Source: Auxenochlorella pyrenoidosa
Taxonomy: Eukaryota; Chlorophyta; Trebouxiophyceae; Chlorellales; Chlorellaceae
NCBI GenBank assembly: GCA_001430745.1
Contig: KQ482061.1
Location: 1,203,758-1,267,757, forward strand
Direction: 5' to 3'
DNA: 64,000 nucleotides
Shown here one piece after another: positions 1 through 11,000 of this stretch. Every line of letters begins with the position of its first letter. The first letter of the stretch is position 1. Position numbers and translations under genes: made by a program. The notes under the pieces were generated by a model. That model was not told the DNA's origin and searched no databases. It worked only from the letters and a program-made list of their open reading frames with translations.

Positions 1-2540
1 CTCCTTCTCCTCCTTCCCCTCGCGCTGCTGCTGGCCCTCAGTCGCGGTTGGCGGCGGCGAAGGCTCACGCGCGGGGCGGGGCGGCGAGGGCTCCGGGGCC
101 GCTGCAGCCTGCTTGGCTGGCGGTGAGGCCGGCGCACGCCGCTTGCGTGGCGGGCTCCTGCTGCGGCTCCTGCTGCTGTCACTGCCGCTGCTGCCGCTGC
201 TGCTTGAGGAGCCAGACGAGCCAGAGGGGCTGCTGCCGCTGGCAGCGCGGAGGCGCGGCGGCGACCGCGACGCGCTGCGGCCACGCTGCGCCTGCTGGGG
301 CTCGCGCTCCTCGTCGCTGGCACCGGCCGGCTGGTACCGCTCCGGCGCCTCTGCCTCGGCGCGGTAGTAGCCCTTGCCAGAGTCAAAGCGCTTCTGCTCC
401 GCCTGCGGAGCAGGAGAGGGAGGGGGGTCGGTGGGGTCGTCGCCGCGGGGCGGGTGGGCCGCACACGCTGGCTCACACGCACTGGTGCTCGCCGCAAGTG
501 CAACCGGATGGGCCCTCAGCGCTGCTGCAGCTGCGCACCAAAGGGCTGCCCGCTGCACCATGTGCTGAAAGAGGCCACGCTCCAGCCGGCCACCAAGTGC
601 TCCACCCTGCCCAGCTGCCCACTGTTCCCTGCAGCTTCCCACCTTGCGCTCCTTCTCCACCCTCCTAGCCTCCTCCTCTGCCTTCTTGGCCGCCTTCTTG
701 GCCTCCTTCTTGGCCTTCTTCTCCTCCCGCTTGCGCTTCTTCTCCGCCTTCTTGGCATCCTTCTTGGCCTTCTCGATGCGCTTCCTGTGAGGGCGGGGGC
801 CGCAGCACCAGAGTCAGCACAGCCCAGCAAGCAGGGCCTCAGCAATCCGCATGCAAAGGTTTTGGCGATGAAGATGCAACCAGAGAACACCGCATCCTTG
901 AAATCGCACACAAGCACTCGTAGTGTGTACCACATAGGCACACCACCAGAGGGGGGCGGGCTGTCGGGAGCGCTACAGGGCGCAGCCGCCTGTGCGCCAT
1001 CCTGCATGGCCCCTACGCATGCGGAGTGCTCGGCCCCAGCCGCCCCCCGACAAGGCGCCACCTCCCCACCTGCGCTCCCGCTCCTTGGCCTCGCGCTCTG
1101 CCACGCGCTCCTGCCGCTTCTGCTCCTGCAGCTCGCGGTTGAAGGCGTCGCCCTCCCGCACCTCCTCCCCAAACCCAAACGCGCTCTTCAGCTTGGCCAT
1201 CTGCTCCTGCTTGCGCAGCGCCACTGCGTGCGTCTCCTGGGCCAGCCTGCAAGGGGTTGGGGCTGGGCGCGTGATGGTTGAGAGCAGGGCAAGGTCGAGG
1301 CCGAGCGCTGCACTGTGATGATAGACGCCTGGAGGCACTCACTCCCTCCCCATCACTCAGCTCACTGCTGCCACATGCTCACCCCTGCTTCCCCAAATCG
1401 GCAGCCCCTGCGGACACCGGCATGTCGGCCAGCGCCTCATGCATGCTATGAAGAGTCTCCAGCTGCATGATCAGCTCTCACCTGTCCTTGGCCGCGGCGC
1501 CGGCAGCCGCCTCCTTTTCATACTTGGCCAACAGCTCGGCGCGGTAAGTGCTCAGCTTCTCTTCAATCTCCTCCTCAGGCAGCCTGCGACGGTGGATCAT
1601 CCGGAGGAGGCCGGGTGAGGCAGGCTGGGCAAGGGGCAGGGCAGCGCGCACGACGGGCTGACATTCTGGGCAAGAATGGAGAGCTGGAATGGAGAGCTGG
1701 ACGTGCCCGCCATGCCGTGCGGTCAGGCGGCAAGCCCTTGCAGCAGCGGAAGGGGCAAGGCAGGCAGCTGGCCGGTACTAAAAGGTCCCATCTCACAGTG
1801 AGCGCCGGCCATGGTGTTGGCACGAATTCCCACATCCCAGCCCTTGCTGCCTGGCCCCAGCCCCCAGCCTCTCACTCCTCATCCTCCAGCTGGGCGCGCA
1901 TCACCTCCACCGCCAGCTCGACCTCGCGCTTGCGGTTGTGCTCCAGGATGTCTGCAGGCGGGCCAGCCAAACACGGCTACTTGCAGTGGGTCGCTGGCAC
2001 ATTTGCAGCCAGCCGCAGCTGGTTGACAGCCTGGGACCAGCAGCATGCACATGGCTGCACCAAGTCCACACACAACCCGAACTGCCATTTACAGGATGCT
2101 CGGCCAGCAGCCCGTCCGCCCAGCTGCCACCCACCTGTGTTAGGCTTCTTCTGCACCGGGCCGCGGTCGTCATCGCGGTCGCGCGACCAGTCGGTGTGAG
2201 GCCCGCCCCGCAGGTTGAACTTGTTGGTCTGCACATAGCCGCTGGTACCGCTTCCGCGTACTGACAGCAGTCCAATGCCTGCAGCAAGGAAGCAGGTTGG
2301 CAGGCGAGGGCAGTGGGACTTGCAACAGCGGCGGCGGTGGCAGCAGCAGCGGCGGGGCTGCAGCACCTGGCCGCGAATTCCGCGCGGCGCGGCAGCTCGT
2401 CACTTTCTGCAACTGCACAGAGCAGCGTGCAAGAGCTGGCAGCGACCAGTATGCCGCAGGCGCTGTCAGGGGTCCGCAAACTCGGCCCAAGCCGCGTGCC
2501 CGCCCGTAACGGTGCCCCGAATGCGCCTACCGTTGTACAT
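1..2540 (-). CDS. CWC21: CWC21/SRRM2-type spliceosome protein, C-terminus cut by window edge
   Basis: Family members sit near the catalytic centre of the activated spliceosome and bind Prp8 and Snu114 through their N-terminal segment. The start is ATG at 2540; exon 1 is only 10 bases (2531-2540), joined to an exon at 2135-2278 to give the hallmark N-terminus with GLLSVRGSGTSGYVQ. The next exon (about 1876-1951) carries a cwf21-type helix, DILEHNRKREVELAVEVM. Later exons encode charged helical sequence (about 1490-1590 and 1085-1250), a Lys/Ala/Glu-rich block (about 640-785) and an Arg/Ser-rich tail with SRSRSRSPPRKRR near 140-180. This order (N-terminal motif, cwf21 helix, RS tail) matches plant and animal SRRM2-like proteins. 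The stop codon lies outside the window. It is divergent from PAT1, with start codons about 340 bases apart. Family assignment is strong; the exons left of 800 are approximate. Confidence 0.82.
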
Positions 2541-2878
2541 GGCGCTTTGAGCGCCGCAACGGCGCTTGTAGAGGCTAGGAGCTCGCCGATGATCTGGTTC
2601 CTCTCAGCTGGGGTCGTCTAAAGGCTTCCGACTTGGACCAATAATGAAACATGCAGCGCATGCGTGTTTTGGTTCAAGAGCATGTCACCAAGGCCACCGT
2701 GCTGCGCCAGGCGATGGCACCATTCACTGCCACAGCACCCAAAACGTTTGCACGACAACTCTTGCCTTCTGGCATCGTCCGTACATCGCTCCGCGGACAC
2801 TCCGGCCTCCTGAAGAGGAGCCCACAGGTTGCGCGATCGCCACCTTTTCTGCACGCCGCCTCTCGGCGGCTTACGGTT
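2541..2878. promoter_or_regulatory. Shared upstream region of CWC21 and PAT1
   Basis: This 338-base stretch lies between the start codons of two divergent genes and must hold both 5' untranslated regions and promoters. I see no TATA box or other named motif; base composition is less GC-rich than the flanking exons. Confidence 0.5.
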
Positions 2879-5800
2879 ATGGCAGACGACGACGGCTTTG
2901 TAGGGGCCACCCTGGAGGGAGAGAGGGTGCGCAGGGACCGCCGAGAGTTGAACAGCGCCGGCTGCGGCTTGGCTGGCCGCTTCCTGTGCCGCTTACTGAT
3001 TGCCATCCGGGCTGAAACATCAATCCAATTTCTCTGCCGTTTGCTCCCTGACGCTTTGTGCCTGCAGCCCCCACCGGCCTTTGACGCCGGTGCCTACAGC
3101 TTCTTTGGCGACCTGTCGGCTGCCGATGATGCGTTGGAAGGAGCCTTGGAGGTGAGAGGCCGCCCGAAACCGGCGATGACGGAGAGAGTGCAGTCAGCGT
3201 AGCAGCCGCCACCCTTCCGCCACTGCTGGCAGTGCGCCTACTCACCCTTCATCATCCCCCTTCAATAGCCCAACCTGCCGCCTGCGTATACATCATCCCA
3301 ATCTGCAGGAGGGGCTGGAAGCCCCGCCGGAGGAGGAGCTGCCCGACCCTGACTTGATGCTGGATGCGGATGAGGACCTGTCGTTTGCCTCGATGTTTGC
3401 GGCGGCGCTCGAGGAGGCGGGGCCCGGCGACAAGGCCGGCAAGCAGGGCGCCAGCGAGGCAGGCGCTGGCAGCGCTGCCCCAAAACCGGCCCTTGGCCTC
3501 ACCAGCACAGGGGGCTCTCTGTTCCAGGGCATTGACGTGGATGCTGTGGCTGTCGGCGCCATGGAGCCGACGCCGCCGCGCTCGGTCAAGCCAGGCAGCA
3601 TCGCGCTGGGCGGTCTGCTGGCAGGTGCCCCCGGCTCGCCCTTTGGCTCCGTGCCCAGCAGCAGCCCGTTTGGCGGCTTTGGTGCCGCGCCCTCGCCGCT
3701 GGGCGACCCCCGACCGTCGCCGTTTGGAGACCCGGCTGCTGTGCACCTGGGGGTGCCCCCGCCGGTCGTGGCCTCTCTGCCGGGTGGCCCTGGCCCGGTG
3801 AGCTTGGGAAGTGCGGCAGCAAGGGATCTGATGCAGCTGTGTGTCTCAGTACGTATGCATGCCGCTGCCTTGCTGCCAACTCGCCACCTTGGTTGCCGGT
3901 GCGGACCTGCGGCTGAGCTGCGTGCTCTCCTCACCTGCCGTTTCTTGCAGCGTGGCCTGACCGCTCAGGAGCTTGAAGCCCAGCTGCTCGGGGGCGCCAG
4001 CGCATCCGCAGGCCAGCAGCAGGCGCTGCCAGCTCAGCACGGCCCGCTGGGTCCGCCGCCGCAGCAGCCATACCCCCAAGGCCCGCTGCCGCCTGGGTAC
4101 TTGGGTGGGATGCCACCGCCGCCGCCCCATCAGGCAAACGGCTTCGGAGGCCCCCCGCCGCCTGGGCCGTATGGAATGCCACCCCCACCGGGCTACAGCC
4201 CGTCGCCGGGTTATGGCCAGCACCCGCCTCCTGGCTACGGCCCACCGTTGCCACACCCCGGCCAGTTTGGCGGGGCGCCGCCACCGCCACAGTACAGCCC
4301 TGGCGCCGCCTTCCCGCCCATGCATGGACGGCCACCGCCACGTGGTCCTATCCCCATGCAGCAGCCAGGCATGCTTTCCGGGCCCCCGGAGAGCGCGCCG
4401 CCGCCGCCGCCACCCGGGTACGGCCCGCAGCATGCACACATGGGCGGGCCTCACCCGCCGCCCGGCTTCCCGGGGCAGCACATGCGGCCTGGACCGGGCG
4501 GCATGCCGCCACCGCAGCACATGCGGCCGGGCCCGCCCGGCCCATGGGGCCCCCGCCCGCCGATGGGCCCTGCGGGCATGCAGCAGCAGCGGCCAGCGCA
4601 CCTGCAGCCCGCCACGCTGGCCCAGCGGCTGCGCGCTCTGGATCTGGCAGACCGGTGAGCTGGCGCTCGGCAGCTGCGCCCTCCCCTGCACTTCACCAGC
4701 GCACCTGGCCCCAGCTGCCCTGCCTGCTTGCAGTGCGGGGCATGTTGAGTGTGTCTGCGTACCTTCAGCCAGTAGCATGCCCTAATGCGGTCACCAGTGA
4801 TTGCTGAAACAGTGATTGCATCAGTGCAGGCATGAGGAGTCGTACCGCCGGCCGCAGCTGCGGCGGCGGTACTACGCGCAGTACATGGACCACGATGAGA
4901 TTGAGCACATCCTGCAGATGCAGGCGAGCAACTGAAGCGCAGCAGGCAGTCAGGGGGGCAGCACATTCCCCTGCTGGAGAGCAAGCAGGCTTGCAGCAAG
5001 GACACTGGCAGCGATCTGTAGCCCTGCACAGATGGGCATGCAGCCCATTTGCCGCTGCCCCTGCTCTCTGCCCTCTGCAGTGGCGCCCGCTGCACCAGGG
5101 GTCGCCGTACCTTGAGGACTACTACTACCAGGCCTTTGTGTACAAGTACTATGCCAAGCGCAACCGCCGCTTCTTCGCGCCCGAGTCGGGTGAGCTGGCC
5201 GCTCGTTGTGCAGCCAGCATGCGCCTTGCTGGCCTGGACCGGCGCCTCATGCTCACCGAGTGTGGTCGGGCGGCCCTGCCTCTCCAACGCCCGGCAGCCA
5301 TGCCACTTGTCACCCCGCAAGTTTGGCCAGCCTTCATGCTTGCCCCGCCTCCCCTGTGGCCGCGCCTGCAGTGCGCGAGCTGGCCCCCACCGAGAAGGTG
5401 GCCCCCGACGAGGTGGCCTTTGTGAAGGTGGAGGGCCTGGGCCGCCTGCCCTTCTCCAACATCCGCAGGTGCACTGGGCTGGCACCAGGCAGGGGCTGCT
5501 GGCCGGCACCGACCGCTGCCAGCGACGCACCGCTGCTCCCCGCGCTGCGTTGTGAGATGAGGGCCCACACAGGCGCGCCCTGAGCCGTATCAAACGCCTG
5601 CATCCTGCTGCTGTCCCCACCCCACAGGCCACGCCCGCTCATGGATGTTGCCCCAGAGGACCCGCGCCATGGCGGCCAGGAGCCCGCCAATGGCGAGGGC
5701 GCAGGCGAGGGCCCCGCGGGGGAGGGCGGCGAGGCGGCGCCGGCGCGGCCGCTGGAGCAGGAGCCGATGCTGGCGGCGCGCATCATGGTGGAGGACTGCA

Positions 5801-7187
5801 TGTGCCTCATCCTGGATGTGCTGGACATTGACCAGATCTTCGTGGCTGCTGGCGGTGAGCCCCCCTCCCTCTGCTGCCCCCTGCCAGCCTGCCTGGAGCT
5901 CGCCAAGTACGCCCGAGCAGCATGCACGGCTTTTCCTGCTGCCAGACGCCCGCTGCATCCCTTCCCGCCGCCCTTGCCTGACTGCACTCCAGTCGGGCCG
6001 TTCAAAGGCTGTCAACAAACTGCTGTGCACCTCTTTCTGCTGGCACCACCTCCGCGCTCTCTCGGCATTTGCGCACTGCCTCTCAGCCCTCTGCCGCCTG
6101 CGCCTGTTGGCTGCGCAGGCCCCGTGGAGAATGAGGGCGCGCTGCGCCTGCGCCGCGCCCTGCTCATGGACGGCCTCGCAGCCTCCCTGCGGCTTCCGGA
6201 GACCCCCGTGGTCGCGCCGCCCACGCCTGGGGGCGCCGCCGCGGGCGCGGCCGGCGAGTTTGGCGACGGCGTGTTCCTCCGCCTCATGGCCCTCACCAAG
6301 GGCAGGAAGCTGCTGGCCCGGGCGCTGCGGGTGGTGTACCCCGCCCCCGAGGCGGAGCCGCCCCGCCGCTCCGCCCTGGTGGCCGCCGGCGAGGAGCTGC
6401 CCGCCGCGCCGCTCCGGCCCAACCTGCGCGTGGTGTGGGCCGCGCTGCGCAGCCTGCGCCGGCTGTTCTGCGGGCAGCCGTGTGGCACGGAGGAGGTGGC
6501 GGCGGCGGCAGCGGTTGCCGCCGCGCTGGCGGAGCTGCTCCGCCGGCTGCACTCTCCTCAGGCGGTGGCCGACTGCCTGGCAGCTGTGCTGGCGGGCGAC
6601 CTGGATGGCGCTGCGCTGATGGACACGCAGCCCGACGCGGTGCTGCTGCCGCTGTATGCGCCGGGTGCGCTCGCCTGCCTGCGCCGCTTGCGTGCCTGCC
6701 GCACATGCTCCCTGCGCTGTGTGGAGCCGGGGATCTGCAGGTCTTTTCCGCGTGCGTGCCAGCTGTGATGTTGCAGAAGCGTGTCTCGAATGCAATTCGG
6801 CCCCCTGTTGGCCCGCCCCCGCTTTTCCCGGCTGACGCAGGCGCCAACGCCCACGACACGCAGCGGCCCTGGCTGGCCGACGTGCTCATGGCGCTCCTGC
6901 AGCGCGCGGCGGAGCTGGACCTGCTGCCCGCCACCGTGCCCGCCGAGGCTGCGGCGCCCGCGGCGGCCGCCTGGCGGGGCGCCCTGCCGCGGCTGTACGC
7001 GCTGGTGGAGCGCCACGTGGGCGCGCTGCACCAGGCCTTCCAGGCCGGCATGGCCATGGGCGAGCAGGAGGCGGCGGCGCAGGTCAAGGTGCTGATGCCC
7101 ATCAGCCTGGTGCGCGTGCTGCTCCCGCACTGCAGCCAGGAGCAGGCGGGGGCGCTGCGCGGCATGCTGCGCGACCTGGGCGTGTGA
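2879..7187 (+). CDS. PAT1: PAT1-type mRNA decapping activator
   Basis: PAT1 proteins link deadenylated mRNA to the Dcp1-Dcp2 decapping enzyme and the Lsm1-7 ring in P-bodies. The start ATG at 2879 opens an acidic N-terminus (MADDDGF), continued by an exon with the acidic stretch DADEDLSFASMF near 3360. Exon 3950-4657 is a long Pro/Gly-rich linker of repeated PPPGYG-like units. The conserved part follows: YMDHDEIEHILQMQ (about 4884-4925), then SPYLEDYYYQAFVYKYY (about 5103-5155), then LGRLPFSNIRRPRPL across 5447-5640. These match the PAT1 core helix and the segment after it. The rest, ending at TGA 7187, is the helical C-terminal domain with GRKLLARAL and LMPISLVRVLLPHC. Seven or more introns are evident. 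The order acidic, proline-rich, core, helical C-domain is that of the family and the protein appears complete. Confidence 0.85.
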
Positions 7188-8046
7188 TCCACCTGCAGCG
7201 ATGCTGGCGCACTGCAGTAAGCGGCGTGCCCACCCCTGTGGCATTGTTGCCCACGGCATATGCCACCTGTGCATGTCCAGCCCCGCCAATGCGAGATGCG
7301 CTCACCCACACTTGTGACCGCGCCGCTGAATCCTATGTCAGTGCAACGCTGTGACTGCTGGAGCGGGCCGCCCAGTTTTTGAGTGGCTGCCCGCCCGTCC
7401 TCAGGCGCTCTTCACATCTGCGCACCGACATGCCAATTTTCGCACCTCTGGCACCTCTGAGGTCCGCCGCTTTCAGACCTGCATGAGCACTGCCCCTGTT
7501 GGTACCCATTGCTGCCTGCAAGGCATTTCTTTTCTTTCTGCCATGCTACCTTGAGCTATGCCGTCATCAGGAGGGTGTAAGCAGCTCAAGGGGTGCATCA
7601 ATGATGCCGAGCGCTTGGGCGCAGTCGTATAGAGCCGTGCTACCACAAATGAGGCTTGCAGCATAGATGCTTAGAACCCACGTGTGTCGATGCGTTACTC
7701 GGCAATGGTCACTTGCCTGCTGGGGTCCCATGACAGGTGGGTGCCTCGTGGCCACACACCTGAGAATACACCTGTGACCAGCTTGAGCCCATGGCCCAAA
7801 GCCTGGTTCACGCCCTTCTTAGTTAGTGGGGCACAAGCGACACTTCCATAAGGCTCTTTGTCCTGCAAAGCCAGACTGGGCGCCTGCAGGCAGCGGCGGG
7901 AGTATCGGCTGTCTGATGTGGCGGGTGATCGACCGCATTTGTTGTATGGCCATACCTGACCGACCGCCTCACTTCTAAACAGTTCGTGGTGCCGTGAGTG
8001 AAGCAAACTAGACGGAAGCGCTGGCAGGAGCACGCCAGACGACACA
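7188..8046. other. Intergenic: PAT1 3' region and upstream region of next gene
   Basis: No convincing gene is seen in this 859-base stretch. It contains the 3' untranslated region of PAT1 and the promoter of the following gene on the same strand. Open frames here are short, lack family features and do not share the composition of neighbouring exons. Confidence 0.45.
7576..7580 (+). terminator. Candidate TGTAA polyadenylation signal of PAT1
   Basis: TGTAA is the usual poly(A) signal of green algae. This copy lies about 390 bases after the PAT1 stop codon on the right strand. The five-base motif occurs by chance, so the call is tentative. Confidence 0.35.
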
Positions 8047-11000
8047 ATGCGGTTGTTCGCCCTTGCCCTGGCGGTCTTCCTGGCGCCAGGTGGGTGCGAT
8101 GGAACAGTCTCTCAAAGGGCATCCCTGTCATGTTGTGCAGTGAAAAGCTCGAGCTCGTGAAGCGCCGGAGTGAGGACACTGCCTGTGCCTCCTTGTGCAC
8201 AGCCCAGGCGCAACTCCGTATTGAGAGCCTAGATAGCGTGCGGAACATGATGGAGCGCCGGGAGAGAAAGATGCGCTCCGGGTTTGGGATACTGCCCGCC
8301 GCGCTGCCACCGCCAGGCTCTGACTGGCAGCCATTGCCTCGGCCAGCGCTGCCATCGGCACCACTGGTCCCCTGACCCTGCTGCTACAGAGCTGGCAGCC
8401 GGCGCCACGGGCATAGGTATTTTTGGGTCCACCTGGGGCAAAGTTCCAGAGGAGCGAGACATCAACTTTTACAATGGTAAGAAGCGTGCTGGCTGCACTC
8501 TGGCTCAGCCATCTGCTCAGTTTGCACGTGCAACGGTGCCTGCTTGTGGTATGCCGCTGCGGAGCATGACCGCAAGGCCTGACAAGTCTTTTCACCTGTA
8601 CCTTCAGATGGCCCGACATGGACCTACAACAACGCCTTGTGTGTGACCCGCAAGTGAGGCGCCTGCGTCGCTGGCTATGCCATTTTTTGGAAATCATGCC
8701 ATGGGGTAGCTCAAGTGCTGCAAGCTCAAGTGCAGCAACGTGCGACAGCAACCCAGGCATACCATGCCGCTCTCCTGCTTGGTTGACTGCAAACAGGCGC
8801 TCAGCGCCGCCCACCCAGTTGTGGTCTTGCACCATGCCAGCTGGTGCCAACACTGCCACATCGGTTCCGCCCCACCGGCTGCAGGTCGGACTCAGTGCCC
8901 AAGGCCAACTTCGGTCTGCAGGCCAGTGGAGGCGCTTCTCCTCCTGCATCCAGCCCATGTTTTTGACTGGCTGCAGCATGCCCTGCCCAAGCTCGCCCGC
9001 AGCGTGGGTGCAGCAAGAGCTTGGTTCGTGATCAGGGGCGCGACAGCACCCTGGCTCCCCTGCCACCTCCCCCCCAGCAGGACCTGGTACAGTTCAAGCG
9101 CATGGTTGACTGCGAGGAGCATGGCGCCATTCACGGCTGGCAGCTGAGGAAGGATGGGGACGCCAGCATCCGCTTCTACGTGCGTGACTGGGCCCGCGTG
9201 CACCGCAACACTGTTGAGGGCTCAAGAGGCCCTTGGAAAGTCAGCAGGCGCTGCTCCATTGCGCACGCACAAGAAGCATCCCTGCACCACTGGACCAGGC
9301 GCCGTGGACGCAGCCACCCAACAGGCGCACCCTGGCAATGGCATCCGTTTCAATGTGCAGTTCACGTGCTGCCGCCCCAACCCCGAGGACCCGTCCCAGG
9401 CACAGTGGAAGCCGGACAAGGCGCGCACGGAGGAGCGCGTGAGCGAGAAGCGCTCGGAGGGCGACAAAAAGTGTGAGGGCGCCCACGCTGCAGGGGTGCG
9501 GGGTCGGGGCAGTGGGCAGCTTCCCTGGGCGGCCCGGGCCCACTAACCACCTGCATGCTGTTCCAGCTCCCTCTGGCGGACCCCTTGCACGCTGTGTGGG
9601 GCCCCAGCGGGAACCTGCCTTCCCTCCCCATTTCCCTGCAGGGCGCAACCACAACTACGTGCTTGTGGGCTACGACTCTGAATCGGACGATGACAGGAAG
9701 GGTGGGTGCCTGCTGCCGCCGCCTGTGGGGGATTGCCATCAATTTGTGCTGATCCCAGAGGTTGCTGTGCAGCTTCCCACAGGGGCGCTCCTCGGTGGCT
9801 GCTGATGGTTGTGGCCGTGCCCTGGAGGCGCTGCATGCGGCCCACCTTGGCTCAGCCCCTTGCCCGGACCCAGCACGCCGCCCCGCTGCGCCCTGCCCTG
9901 GGATCGGAACCGCCGCAGACCGCGTGAAGCTCTCCTGCGGTGACGACATCAAGGCGCTTAAGAGCTTCAAGTGAGGGCCAGCCTGCCATGAGCAGAGCGG
10001 GGCAGGGACCCAGGCAGCCGGGGCACATGGATGGGCATGCTCATCCCCCGTCTGTCGCATTTAGCCAGCAAGTGCCTGTTGCGTTCGAAGCTCCAGCTCG
10101 TGCCCTCATCACAACTCACCCACAATGAAACTGGCAAAGAGTCACTGGTTGGTGCACCACCCCTGTGCAGGTATGAACACTTCTCCGTCAGCGGACAAGA
10201 AGACCAGTGGAGGTGGGTGCGGCTGCAGTGCAGATTAAGGCCCTGCCCCACGCAGCTGACTGTATTCCTGGGCACACACACTGTGGCCCTGCAGCGGCTC
10301 CACCCCTGCAGAGCAACCCAGCTGAGGTCTAAGGGCGGTGGCAGGCAGCTGCACTGGTCAGCATGCCTGGGGCGCATGGCCAGCCTGCCACAAGGGCAGC
10401 ACCGGGTCGCTGGGCCAATCCAGCTGGAGACCCGCGCCCTGTTGCTGCCCTGGCAGGTGGAAGGGCAACTGCGTGGAGATGGACACCTACAACGAGGGTT
10501 GGGAGGCCACGCCCTGTGAGAGGGTGGCAGTGACTGCTGGCACCCCCGCACTCCCCGACCTGCTGCACTTGCAGCGGCGGAAACTGCATGATGCTGCCTC
10601 GTGTGCCATGATGCGCTCCCCAGGCTTCAGCCACCTCATCAGGGCGCTCCAGCCTCTCCTTGCTCGACTGCAACAGGTCACTCATGTAGACTGACTGTGC
10701 TGTGCCCCCCCCCCCCCCACCCCCCCACCCCCACACACACATGCACACTCACCCACCCTCGCAGACGAAAAGAGTATGGAGAATGGCGAGGGAACCGGCT
10801 GGCAAATCACCTGTAACTTCCCGGGACAGTGCAATGGTGAGAGGCCGGGCCGGGAAGAGACGCAGGCAGATGCCTGTACCCTACGACCTTGCACAATGCA
10901 TGACTATTCTTTGCATACGCCCACCCCTCGGCTGCCCAAGCAGATGTCGAGTCGATGTCCAGTCTGCAGGTGGAGTGCAAAGGTGAGCGCATGAGCAGGC

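Noticed and set aside
3846..4778. 310-codon minus-strand frame
   Set aside because: Shadow of the Pro/Gly-rich exon of PAT1.
7823..8248. Minus-strand frame beginning with a mitochondrial-looking sequence
   Set aside because: It overlaps the first exons of the secreted plus-strand protein and has no conserved feature; the targeting look is due to Arg/Ser-rich composition.
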